Assembly (NCBI RefSeq): GCF_024300825.1
Contig: NZ_CP101323.1
Location: forward strand, 2,356,001-2,420,000
Length of the DNA: 64,000 nucleotides
Direction of reading: 5' to 3'
Source of the DNA: Natronomonas gomsonensis
GTDB taxonomy: Archaea > Halobacteriota > Halobacteria > Halobacteriales > Haloarculaceae
Each line of letters starts with the position of its first letter. Positions within the stretch are counted from its first letter, which is position 1. Under the pieces are notes generated by a model. That model was not told the origin of the DNA and did no database searches. It was given only the letters and a program-made list of their open reading frames with translations. The position numbers were made by a program, and so were the translations under genes. Below, piece after piece: positions 8,338 to 16,203 of the stretch.

Positions 8338-10447
8338 TTCGGGCGAAACCAAAAGCGTTTCCACGCCGTTCGGGGCGGTGGTCGGCCAAGGGCGACTGAA
8401 GGAGGCGCTCTTGGCGGTCGCGGTCGACGACGGCCTCGACGGCCTGCTCGTCTCCGGCGAGAAGGGGACCGCAAAGTCGACGCTCGTCCGCGGCCTCGCG
8501 GAGTTGTTGCCGGCACAACGCGCCGTCGCGGACTGTCCCTACGGCTGTCCGCCGGACGACCGCACCCGGCAGTGTGAATCCTGCCGCGAGCGCGCGGCGC
8601 TGCCGGTCGAGACGCGGCCCGTCCCGCTCGTGACCCTCCCACTGGGGGCGACACGGGACCGCGTCGTCGGGACGCTGTCGGTCTCCGACGCCCTCGCAGG
8701 CGACGCCGAGTTCGACCCCGGCCTGCTCGCCCGTGCCAATCGCGGCCTGCTGTACGTCGACGAAATCAACCTCCTAGAGGACCACCTCGTCGACGTATTG
8801 CTCGACGCCGCTGCCTCGGGCGTCAACCGCGTCGAACGCGACGGTGTCAGCGTCGCCCACCCCGCTGAGTTCACCCTCGTCGGGACGATGAACCCAGAGG
8901 AGGGCGACCTTCGGCCGCAACTCCGGGACCGCTTCGGTCTCTCCGTCGAGGTGCAGGGTGAACGCGACATAGACGACCGCGTCGCCGTCATCGACGGCGA
9001 CCTCCACGGCGCGTCGTCGGCCGACGACGACACCGACGACCACCGCCGGCGACTCGACCGGGCGCGTGACCTGCTCGATTCGGTCGCGCTGACCGACGAC
9101 CAGAAGCGGGATATTGCGGAGTTGTGTGTCGATGCCGGCGTCGACGGCCACCGTGCGGACATAGCGACCGCTCGCGCCGCCCGCGCGCTCGCGGCGCTCG
9201 CCGGACGCCCCACGGCCACCGACGGCGACATCCGACGGGCCGCCGAACTCGCGTTGAACCACCGGATGCAGTCGGCGCCGTTCGAGGACGCACCCGATGC
9301 TGAGGAGGTCATAGACGACCACTTCGAGGACGGCGAGGGCGAACAGGACGCAGAGGAGTCAGCCGACGAGGACGCCGGCTCCGAGTCCGAACCGGGCTCC
9401 GATGTCCATCCGGACGGCGCTGACGACGGTGAGGACGCCGAAACGGAGCTACAGCCATCCGAGGATTCGAACGACCAGTCCACGCCGGAGGACGGCCCCG
9501 AAGCGGACCCGGACGCGGACGGCGACACCGACGACTCCTCGGCTCCGAACCCACAGTCGGGGTCGGCTGACGACGGTGTCGGGGCGCCGAACGACGGTTC
9601 CGGTGGGGAGTGTCCGGACTCGGAGTCGGACGACGGAGAAGACGCGACGCCGCTCGTCCCCGGCCAACCCCGAGAGGAACCCGCCGAGAGGCCGGAGGCG
9701 GCGGCCGCCCCCGAAATCGACGCCCCAGAGGCCGAGGCAGAAACGGGGTCGGGACGGGCCGGTGTCGCACCCGCGGCGGGCAATCGCGGAACTCGCGTTC
9801 GAACGGAACGAACGGACGGCACGGCCGGAATCGACGCGGCCGCGTCGGCCCGCACCGCAGCCAAACGGGGGTCCTCGCGAATCGACCAACGCGACCTTCG
9901 ACAGTCGGTGCGGTCTGGCGACGGCGAGGCGCTGGTCGTCTTCGCCGTTGACGCCAGCGCCTCGATGCGACCGGCGATGCGGGCGGCGAAGGGCGTCACG
10001 CTCGAACTGCTGGAAGACGCATACACCGAACGGGACAGCGTCGCCGTCGTCGCTTTCGCGGGCGAGGACGCGCAGGTGCTGTTGCCGCCGACGGACTCGG
10101 TGACGCTCGCGGCGCGACACCTGAAGGAACTACCGACCGGCAACCGGACGCCGTTGCCGGCGGGGCTTCGGACAGCGAAGGAGGTCGTCGACGCCGCCGA
10201 CCCGGAAGCGGCCGTGGTCGTCGTCGTCTCGGACGGTCGGGCCAACGCCGCGGAATCACCGACCGCTGAGACGCGGCGAGCGGCCGAATCCCTCGCTGAG
10301 ACGGGCGCCCGCGTCGTCTGTGTCGACGCCGGTGAACGACGGGGTGTACTCGGTGAAGTCCTCGTCGCGACCGACGGCGAGCGCGTCCCGCTCGACGCCC
10401 TGACGCCCGAACGTGTCGAGCGGGCCGTCACCGACGCCCGTCGATAG
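8330..10447 (+). CDS. Fused ChlI-ChlD type chelatase ATPase/VWA subunit
   Basis: Motor and MIDAS partner for CobN. An AAA+ domain (about 1-310) has Walker A GEKGTAKST at 43-51 and Walker B LLYVDEINLLEDH. A long, extremely Asp/Glu/Ser-rich linker follows (about 320-480). The C-terminal von Willebrand A domain has MIDAS DASAS beginning at Asp541 and VVVVSDGRAN. One polypeptide thus carries what ChlI and ChlD (or bacterial CobS and CobT) split. The frame also allows TTG at 8300; GTG at 8330 gives the family's usual short lead before AVVGQ. Context with cobN favours cobalt rather than magnesium as substrate. Confidence 0.9.
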   Translation: MFDSGETKSVSTPFGAVVGQGRLKEALLAVAVDDGLDGLLVSGEKGTAKSTLVRGLAELLPAQRAVADCPYGCPPDDRTRQCESCRERAALPVETRPVPLVTLPLGATRDRVVGTLSVSDALAGDAEFDPGLLARANRGLLYVDEINLLEDHLVDVLLDAAASGVNRVERDGVSVAHPAEFTLVGTMNPEEGDLRPQLRDRFGLSVEVQGERDIDDRVAVIDGDLHGASSADDDTDDHRRRLDRARDLLDSVALTDDQKRDIAELCVDAGVDGHRADIATARAARALAALAGRPTATDGDIRRAAELALNHRMQSAPFEDAPDAEEVIDDHFEDGEGEQDAEESADEDAGSESEPGSDVHPDGADDGEDAETELQPSEDSNDQSTPEDGPEADPDADGDTDDSSAPNPQSGSADDGVGAPNDGSGGECPDSESDDGEDATPLVPGQPREEPAERPEAAAAPEIDAPEAEAETGSGRAGVAPAAGNRGTRVRTERTDGTAGIDAAASARTAAKRGSSRIDQRDLRQSVRSGDGEALVVFAVDASASMRPAMRAAKGVTLELLEDAYTERDSVAVVAFAGEDAQVLLPPTDSVTLAARHLKELPTGNRTPLPAGLRTAKEVVDAADPEAAVVVVVSDGRANAAESPTAETRRAAESLAETGARVVCVDAGERRGVLGEVLVATDGERVPLDALTPERVERAVTDARR

Positions 10448-10451
10448 ATTT

Positions 10452-10486
10452 ACAATCTTGCTTGTTCTTTACGCAATTAGAATTTC
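10452..10486. promoter_or_regulatory. Operator-like motif upstream of cbtB-cbtA
   Basis: ACAA-TCTTGC-TTGT (10452-10465) is a clear copy. GCAA-N6-TTTC (10473-10486), 21 bases on, is a weaker copy that ends just before the ATG at 10488. The first copy is nearly identical to the cbiT site (ACAAT-N3-GCTTGTT). Regulatory role inferred from recurrence. Confidence 0.55.
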
Positions 10487-10487
10487 A

Positions 10488-10676
10488 ATGTCGGCAGCCA
10501 ACGACTCCGTTCGGAACCGAATCGACACCGCCCGTGCGACGCTCTCGCCGACGGAGGCCGCAGTCGGTCTCCTGGCTGTGACGCTCGCGCTGTTCCTGTT
10601 GGCGTTCGCACAGGAACCGCTCGTCCACGACGCGATGCACAACGGCCGCCACGTCGCGGGCGTCGTCTGTCACTGA
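10488..10676 (+). CDS. cbtB: CbtB-like cobalt transporter small subunit
   Basis: A 62-residue single-span membrane protein. One transmembrane helix (about 22-42) is followed by a short His-rich tail, EPLVHDAMHNGRH ... CH, the family's likely cobalt ligands. The ATG at 10488 is used because the longer frame would start inside the chelatase gene and cross the operator. The stop overlaps the cbtA ATG by one base. In bacteria the CbtAB pair is typically B12-regulated, which fits this position. Confidence 0.88.
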   Translation: MSAANDSVRNRIDTARATLSPTEAAVGLLAVTLALFLLAFAQEPLVHDAMHNGRHVAGVVCH

Positions 10677-11392
10677 TGTACGACGCGCTCCGACGCGGGG
10701 CGATTGCCGGTGCGGTCGGCGGCGGCGCCTACGGGCTGTACGTGGCGCTGGTCGGCAACCCCCTCGTCGCACACGCCGAGGAACTGGCCAATCACGGCCA
10801 CGAACACGGACACGAGGCGACTGCCGTCGCCGACGGCATCACGAGCGTCGTCTCCGTCGGCGGCAGCGCCGCCCTCGGCCTGCTGTTCGGTCTCGTCGTC
10901 TTCGGTCTCGTTGGGTATCTCCTCGAACCGGCGTTGCCCGACAGCGGCGGGAGCTACCTGCTCGGACTCGGCGGCTTTCTTACGGTATCCGGCGTCCCGT
11001 GGCTCGTCTTGCCCCCGGCGGCGCCGGGCGTCGAGACGGCGATATCGACCGACCTCGCGCTGTATCTGTACGCCGGTCTGATGGCCGTCGGTGCCCTCGC
11101 TTGCCTCGCTTCCGGGTGGGTGTATCACCGACTCGCCGAGTATGGCCGACTGGTCGGCACGGCAGCAGCACTCGCTGTCTTCGCCGCAATCGTCGGCGGC
11201 GCCGTCCTCGCAGCACCGGCGCCGGGCTACGAGGGCGGCGTCCCGGGCGCCCTCGAAGCCGCATACATTGGCACCGTCGTGGTCGGGCAACTCGGCCTCT
11301 GGGGTGTCACCGCTGCAGTTCACGATAGTCTCGCTGGGTTCGATTCGCCGGGAGAGTGGAACCGCTCGCCATCCGAGTCCCGGGTGCGCTAA
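10676..11392 (+). CDS. cbtA: CbtA-like cobalt transporter subunit
   Basis: A 238-residue integral membrane protein of the CbtA family, predicted to import cobalt with CbtB. Several hydrophobic spans are visible (about 10-28, 58-84, 92-112, 125-145, 158-178, 190-215). A His-rich loop NHGHEHGHE near residues 40-48 is a likely metal-collecting segment. TGATG overlap with cbtB indicates coupled translation. It ends the + strand cobalt block; the next gene faces it. Confidence 0.87.
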   Translation: MYDALRRGAIAGAVGGGAYGLYVALVGNPLVAHAEELANHGHEHGHEATAVADGITSVVSVGGSAALGLLFGLVVFGLVGYLLEPALPDSGGSYLLGLGGFLTVSGVPWLVLPPAAPGVETAISTDLALYLYAGLMAVGALACLASGWVYHRLAEYGRLVGTAAALAVFAAIVGGAVLAAPAPGYEGGVPGALEAAYIGTVVVGQLGLWGVTAAVHDSLAGFDSPGEWNRSPSESRVR

Positions 11393-11442
11393 CGGCCAAT
11401 CGGAGCCGTCGAACGCCGTCAGTCCGTAGTCGGCTTGACTGG

Positions 11443-13017
11443 CTACGCCACCGCTTTCACCCCGTTTTTCGAAGCAATCGGGACGTTCCGGTCCCGACAC
11501 CGTGTCGACGGTGCCGTCGACACGCTCGCGTTCCCTTCGTAGCGGACGACGCTGACGCCGACGAACGACCGGTCGAGGGTTTTGACGTGGGTCCGTCCGG
11601 TGATTCGCCCGATTCGGTTCACCTCGCGGTCGGCGACGTGTGAGTAAACGACCCACACCTCGTCGGCCGACCGGACGAGTCGGCTGATTCGTTCGGAGTC
11701 TGTCTGGGGTAACCCTGTAGCGGTCTCCGGGCTGACGATTCCCTCGATTCGGTGTGACCGGTCGGTGTACCGGACGACTGCTCGGCGGGTGATACACTCG
11801 CTGACGAGCACGACGGCGTCGTCGCTGGCCCGTCGGTCAAGCAGGTCACCGGCCTCGTCCCACTGCTCGCGGTCAGGCGTCGTGTGATACGCGACGGTAC
11901 CGCCGACCGTTCCGGCGACGAGTGTGACGGCCAACGCAACGACGGCGGCGCGTCGAGCGACCGTCAGTCCCGTGGTGCCGTCTACTACCGACGACCGTAG
12001 CGAACCGGCGGCGGGAAGCGCCACGTTCCTGAGTCCTCGCCCGACGAGGACGTACCACGCTGGCGCGGCGACGATGGCGTACCGCGGCCACAGAAACGAG
12101 GTCACGAGATACGACGCGACGAGTAACACGCCGAGGGGTACCACCGCGAGCGAAACGGTGAGGGCCGTCCGCCAGTTCGAACGGAGGTCTCGACCGCCGA
12201 TAGCGGCGAACAGCACGACGGCACAGGCGACCGACACGGCCACCGCCGGATACGGCCACTCGCCGAAGAAGGCGAGCACCGTCTCGCCGATGGCGACCCC
12301 GCTGAAGTCGGTGAACGTCAACTCGATACCCGAGAGGAACGTCTCGAACACGAACGCCGCCAGCGGCAGCGCGACCACGCCCCCGGCGACGAGAATGCCG
12401 ACGGCTCGACCGCCGAGCAACTCGACCACGCGGTCGCGGTGCAACACCCCGACCGCGAAGGCCTGTGCGAGGACCGCCAACCCGGCCATCGGGTGAGTGT
12501 AGGTCAACACCGACGCGGCGACCACGTATCCGAGAGCGGTCCGCCGCCCGGCACCGTTCAGGGCACGGACGAGCCACTCCGTCGAGACGATGGTCAACAA
12601 CACGACCAACGTGTACATCCGTGCTTCTTGGGCGTGGGCGAGTTGGAACGACGAGATGGCCAACAGCCCACCCGCAAGGAAGCCGGTCGGCCGGTCGAAC
12701 AGCCGACTGCCGAGTCTGACGAGGAGCGGAACCGACAGGATGCCGAAAATCACCGCCGGCGCCCGAACGACAGCTGGGTGGGTGCCGATGAACTCCGTCC
12801 ACAGGTCCAACAGGACGTAGTACGTCGGGAAGTGGGGTTGATACTGCGGGACGAAGGTGAACAGTTCGTGGGTCGGAACCGTCGAGACGATGTCGAGGGT
12901 GGTTATCTCGTCTATCCACAGCGACTCGGCTCCGACTTCGAAGACTCTGAGGACGGCACCGAGGGCGGTCAACGCGAGGAGTCGCGGGTCACTCCACGCG
13001 GGAGGGGTTTCGCTCAC
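11443..13017 (-). CDS. GT39/GT-C type membrane glycosyltransferase
   Basis: A 524-residue polytopic membrane protein resembling dolichol-phosphate-sugar dependent GT-C transferases (glycosyltransferase family 39/ArnT-like). The first extracellular loop has the acidic pair in SLWIDEITT (Asp36-Glu37), then YQPHFPTYYVLL, multiple helices and a soluble C-terminal part. The likely role is transfer of a sugar from a polyprenol carrier outside the membrane, e.g. to surface glycoproteins; donor and acceptor are unknown. It has no obvious tie to cobalamin and lies convergent with cbtA. Confidence 0.75.
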   Translation of the reverse strand: MSETPPAWSDPRLLALTALGAVLRVFEVGAESLWIDEITTLDIVSTVPTHELFTFVPQYQPHFPTYYVLLDLWTEFIGTHPAVVRAPAVIFGILSVPLLVRLGSRLFDRPTGFLAGGLLAISSFQLAHAQEARMYTLVVLLTIVSTEWLVRALNGAGRRTALGYVVAASVLTYTHPMAGLAVLAQAFAVGVLHRDRVVELLGGRAVGILVAGGVVALPLAAFVFETFLSGIELTFTDFSGVAIGETVLAFFGEWPYPAVAVSVACAVVLFAAIGGRDLRSNWRTALTVSLAVVPLGVLLVASYLVTSFLWPRYAIVAAPAWYVLVGRGLRNVALPAAGSLRSSVVDGTTGLTVARRAAVVALAVTLVAGTVGGTVAYHTTPDREQWDEAGDLLDRRASDDAVVLVSECITRRAVVRYTDRSHRIEGIVSPETATGLPQTDSERISRLVRSADEVWVVYSHVADREVNRIGRITGRTHVKTLDRSFVGVSVVRYEGNASVSTAPSTRCRDRNVPIASKNGVKAVA

Positions 13018-13115
13018 TACGTCGCCTCTGCCGCCGAGTGGGTGTTAAATCCATGTGAATCGACACGAAACGACAGCCACCCGAACGGGATACGATTTTC
13101 ACCGTTGTGACGACT

Positions 13116-13412
13116 CTAGAGGCCGATTTCCAGTTCCATCTCGTCGTAGTCGACGACCGGCCGGTGTGCGCGTCCGTCCCGCTCGAACTCGACGAGTCCC
13201 TCGCCGCCGAGCGTCCAGAGGTTGTCGTGGACCTGCCGAACGTCTCGGTCGACCAGTCGAGCGGTCTCGCGGATACTCGACGGTTCCTCGCGGGCGATGG
13301 TTCGAAGCAGTTCGATGGTCGTCGGTCGACAGACCAACGATGCCTCCTCGGACGTCAGGGTTCGCGTTTTGGTGCCGTCGGCGCCGGAGAGTCGAAGCGT
13401 AATCTCGCTCAT
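13116..13412 (-). CDS. Small winged-helix DNA-binding protein
   Basis: A 98-residue protein with a helix-turn-helix core: CRPTTIELLRTIAREEPSS, then IRETARLVDRDVRQVHDNL as the recognition region, and an EGLVEFERDG wing. It resembles the haloarchaeal HVO_A0114-type putative DNA-binding family. The start at 13412 (MSEITLRLSG) is supported by a TATA-like box 24-29 bases upstream; a longer ATG frame has no such support. It has its own promoter beside the cobalamin operon, so it could regulate that operon or merely be a neighbour. Confidence 0.8.
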   Translation of the reverse strand: MSEITLRLSGADGTKTRTLTSEEASLVCRPTTIELLRTIAREEPSSIRETARLVDRDVRQVHDNLWTLGGEGLVEFERDGRAHRPVVDYDEMELEIGL

Positions 13413-13435
13413 GCTGCGACGTGGACGCGGGGCCA

Positions 13436-13441
13436 CTATAA
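13436..13441 (-). promoter_or_regulatory. TATA-like box of the winged-helix gene
   Basis: TTATAG on the minus strand lies 24-29 bases upstream of the ATG at 13412, the distance expected for a leaderless haloarchaeal transcript. It separates this gene from the operon ending at 13462. Confidence 0.55.
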
Positions 13442-13461
13442 CGGCGTGGCTTGGGACAACA

Positions 13462-14649
13462 CTACGGAAGTTCGAGCGCGTAGCGACCCCGGCGTTTCCC
13501 GTCGTCGTGGTACCGAACCGGCTCCTCGATGAGCGCACGGCTGTCACCTGCGATGGCGGCGGCCGTCACGACGCCGTCGGTCGTCGCCGAGACCCGGGGG
13601 CCGTCCCTCACGTCGAACACCCGCCAGCCGTGTACCGAGGGGTCCCGCTCGCGGAAATGCTGTGCGACCGGCACGAGCAGGCGGCTACCGTCCGCCGCGA
13701 TGCCGTGGGAGAACCCGCCGACTTCCTCGCGCCACCGTTCGGTCCCCGACAGCGAGTAGCCGAACGCGGTCTGTTCGTTGGGGTGACGCTCGTCGGTCTC
13801 CCTGCCCTCTTCGGGGAAGGTGTTGCCGGTCAGGAAGACGGCGCCGTCGTCGCTCGCGTGAACATGGTTGGGGTAGGTGTACACCTCGTCGCCACTCGAC
13901 CGCTGTGTGCCGAGGTCGGCGCTCCACACCGCGTCGCCGTCGACGATTCGGTAGCCGCGGTAGTCGGCGTGGCTCGTGACGAAGAGGCTCCCGTCGGCGG
14001 CCGCCACGTCTCCGATTCGGCGCGTCGCCGTCCGGTCGGTGTCCCAAACCCATCGTTCGGAACCGCCGTTGTCGAGCACAACGAGTCCGTCGTCGTGGTC
14101 GCCGGGACAGCGGTTGTACGCCACCGCGACGCCACCGTTGAACGCCGCGAGGGAAATCGGCGAGGCGTCGGCGTCGTAGCGCCAGCGAACGGTTCCGTCC
14201 GAGGCGAGGGCGTACACCGAACTCTCGAAGTGACGCCCTCCGTCCCGCCGTTCGTAGCGCCGTATGGCGACGTAGGCGGTGTCGGCGTCCGTGACCGCGT
14301 CGACGACCATCGGCAGGAAAAACCGCGTCTCCTTGGTGGGAGTGCCGATGGCGTCGGCGGCGTCGTGTCGCCACCGCTCGGTGCCGTCTTCGAGCAGTCG
14401 AACGGCGCCTCGCTTCGACCGCTCGCCGACCAACACGCCCGCCCCGAACGGGACGAGCGTGATGGCGCTGCCCTCGCCGTCGACCGACCAACGCTCGGCG
14501 CCGGCGCGGTCGAAGGCACGGACGGTGCCGTCGGCGAGACCGACGACCGGCCCCGAGCCGGTCAGCGTGACGCCCGAACGGCGCCCGGCCTGCCGGGAGC
14601 CACAGGAATCGATGTCGCCGAGCGGGATTCGGGTCGCCGTCTCACTCAT
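13462..14649 (-). CDS. PQQ-like beta-propeller repeat protein at the end of the cobalamin operon
   Basis: A 395-residue protein of repeated blades (GTVRAFDRAGAERWSVDG, GAVRLLEDGTERWRHDA, YALASDGTVRWRYDA, LVVLDNGGSERWVWD, SLSGTERWREEVGG), the pattern of PQQ/BamB-like propellers. No Tat or Sec signal, lipobox or membrane span is visible, so it is predicted cytoplasmic, unlike most such propellers. Its start overlaps the stop of the DUF3209 gene by eight bases, which places it as the last gene of the cbiT operon. Function unknown; a scaffold for pathway enzymes is one guess. Confidence 0.75.
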   Translation of the reverse strand: MSETATRIPLGDIDSCGSRQAGRRSGVTLTGSGPVVGLADGTVRAFDRAGAERWSVDGEGSAITLVPFGAGVLVGERSKRGAVRLLEDGTERWRHDAADAIGTPTKETRFFLPMVVDAVTDADTAYVAIRRYERRDGGRHFESSVYALASDGTVRWRYDADASPISLAAFNGGVAVAYNRCPGDHDDGLVVLDNGGSERWVWDTDRTATRRIGDVAAADGSLFVTSHADYRGYRIVDGDAVWSADLGTQRSSGDEVYTYPNHVHASDDGAVFLTGNTFPEEGRETDERHPNEQTAFGYSLSGTERWREEVGGFSHGIAADGSRLLVPVAQHFRERDPSVHGWRVFDVRDGPRVSATTDGVVTAAAIAGDSRALIEEPVRYHDDGKRRGRYALELP

Positions 14650-15013
14650 CGACCGGGAACGCCTCGTGGAGCGTGTGGTGGCTGTCGCCGAGGTCCTCGA
14701 GGAGGCTCTCGCCGTGATTCCGGACGCGGTCGAGAGCGGTTTCGGCGTCCCGGACCGCGACGAGACGGCCGCGGAGGTAGTCGTATGAGGGGTCATCGCT
14801 TTGTGTCGCGGCGACCTCCTCTTCGAGTTCGACCAACGCGGTATCGAGGTGCCGCGCGCAGTCGGCGAGGGTGTCCGCGTCGGCGAGCGCCGCGATGTGG
14901 GGGTCGGGCTCTTCGCCCAACTCCTGACGGGCGTGTTTTCGTGCGGCGTCGTCGTCGACGCCGAGGCTGTTCATCAGGCCGAGTCGAAGCGCTTCGATTT
15001 CGTGACAGGTCAT
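14642..15013 (-). CDS. DUF3209 family protein, possible metal-handling partner of CbiX
   Basis: A 123-residue, mostly helical acidic protein starting MTCHEIEALRLGLMN and ending with a His cluster GDSHHTLHEAF. It matches from memory the haloarchaeal DUF3209 family, which travels with cbiX. Cys3, His4 and the C-terminal His residues could bind a metal. It begins two bases after cbiX and overlaps the propeller gene by eight. No enzymatic motif is visible; a cobalt chaperone role is inference from context and residue content. Confidence 0.78.
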   Translation of the reverse strand: MTCHEIEALRLGLMNSLGVDDDAARKHARQELGEEPDPHIAALADADTLADCARHLDTALVELEEEVAATQSDDPSYDYLRGRLVAVRDAETALDRVRNHGESLLEDLGDSHHTLHEAFPVDE

Positions 15014-15015
15014 GA

Positions 15016-16203
15016 TTAGAGGGTCTGTGAGACCAATTGGGAGACGATGCGGTCGCGGTCGAGCGAGGAGGCGATGCGGTCGGCGTCGTCCGGGGACACC
15101 TCGCCGTACCAGACACCGTCGGGGTAGACGGCGACGTTCGGGCCGTCGCCACACTGGCCGAGACACGACGAACGCGTAATTCGGGCGTCGACGCCGCACT
15201 CGCGGACGGCCTGCCGGAGTCGCTCCAGCACCGTCGCCGCACCGTCGCTCGCACAGGTTCGGTTCGTACAGACTGAGACGTGTTTTTCGGGGGCGTCGTG
15301 GACGTGGGGCTCGTCGTCGACTTGGGAGCGGTCGGCGTGGGCGGCCCGATGGGTCATCGCTCGCAGCATCGCACGCGCACCACCCGAATCGCCCTCGAAA
15401 CCGTCCATCTCGACTTTGTACTTGCAGGTGTCACACGACATCGACACGTCGCCGGCACGGGCCTCCTCGAATCGGTCGGCCAGCACCTCCAGCAGTCGGT
15501 CGTCGGTGCCAAGAGGTTCGCCACACCCGGCGTCGACGTAGGGGTAGTCGGCGTCGAACTCGGCTGCACCCTCGCGGATGCGTTCCGTGAGCACGCCGTC
15601 GCCGAGCATGTACGGCAGGACGACGACGGCGTCCGGGCGACGCTTGGCGACGGTGTGCAGCGTCTCGTCCAACAGCGGTTCGGTGACGCCGATGAACGAC
15701 GCCTCGACGCCGGCGAACTCACGGCCCTCGTACAGCAGGCGGGCGAGTTTGTGTACGTCGGCGTTGGAGTCGGGGTCGGAAGATCCTCGGGCACACACCA
15801 CGACGATGACGTCGTCGTCTTCGCGAGCGACGCCCAATTCGTCTTCGACGGCGGCCGCGCGGTCGTCGAGCAACTCCACGATGGCCGGGTGGACGCCGAG
15901 GTGTCTTCCGTTGTGGAGTGAGACATCGTACTCCGTTCGGGCTTCGTTGACGACGAGCGGCACGTCGGCCTTGACGTGGCTCGCGGCGAACAACGACAGC
16001 GGGATGACGGTCACGTCCGTCGCCGTGGGTGCGAGCGACCCGACGGCCTCGGCGATGGTCGGGTCAGCCAACTCGATGAACCCGGCGTCGACCGGCAGCC
16101 CGAGCCTCCCTTCGAGGTTCGCTGCGAGGGTTCGGACCTGCTCGTTGGATTTCTCGCGGCGCGACCCGTGGCCCGCCAGCACGACGGCTTCACCGTCCAA
16201 CAT
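15016..16203 (-). CDS. cbiX: Sirohydrochlorin cobaltochelatase CbiX fused to a [2Fe-2S] domain
   Basis: Inserts cobalt into sirohydrochlorin, the early-insertion step. Residues 1-120 form an active-looking CbiX half: AGHGSRR (His12) and AASHVKADVP (His76). Residues 128-250 form a second half in which these become CARGSSD (137-143) and GDGVLTE (201-207), so only one active site is expected. A CDTCK motif (Cys257, Cys260), a His-rich DEPHVHDAPEKH and a thioredoxin-like [2Fe-2S] domain (Cys312, Cys317, Cys347, Cys351) follow. The ATG at 16203 overlaps the upstream stop by one base. 395 residues. Confidence 0.9.
   Translation of the reverse strand: MLDGEAVVLAGHGSRREKSNEQVRTLAANLEGRLGLPVDAGFIELADPTIAEAVGSLAPTATDVTVIPLSLFAASHVKADVPLVVNEARTEYDVSLHNGRHLGVHPAIVELLDDRAAAVEDELGVAREDDDVIVVVCARGSSDPDSNADVHKLARLLYEGREFAGVEASFIGVTEPLLDETLHTVAKRRPDAVVVLPYMLGDGVLTERIREGAAEFDADYPYVDAGCGEPLGTDDRLLEVLADRFEEARAGDVSMSCDTCKYKVEMDGFEGDSGGARAMLRAMTHRAAHADRSQVDDEPHVHDAPEKHVSVCTNRTCASDGAATVLERLRQAVRECGVDARITRSSCLGQCGDGPNVAVYPDGVWYGEVSPDDADRIASSLDRDRIVSQLVSQTL

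Noticed and set aside
8539-10431. 630-codon minus-strand open frame opposite the chelatase ATPase gene
   Set aside because: Ser/Arg-rich shadow created by the acidic linker and GC bias; no recognisable motifs.
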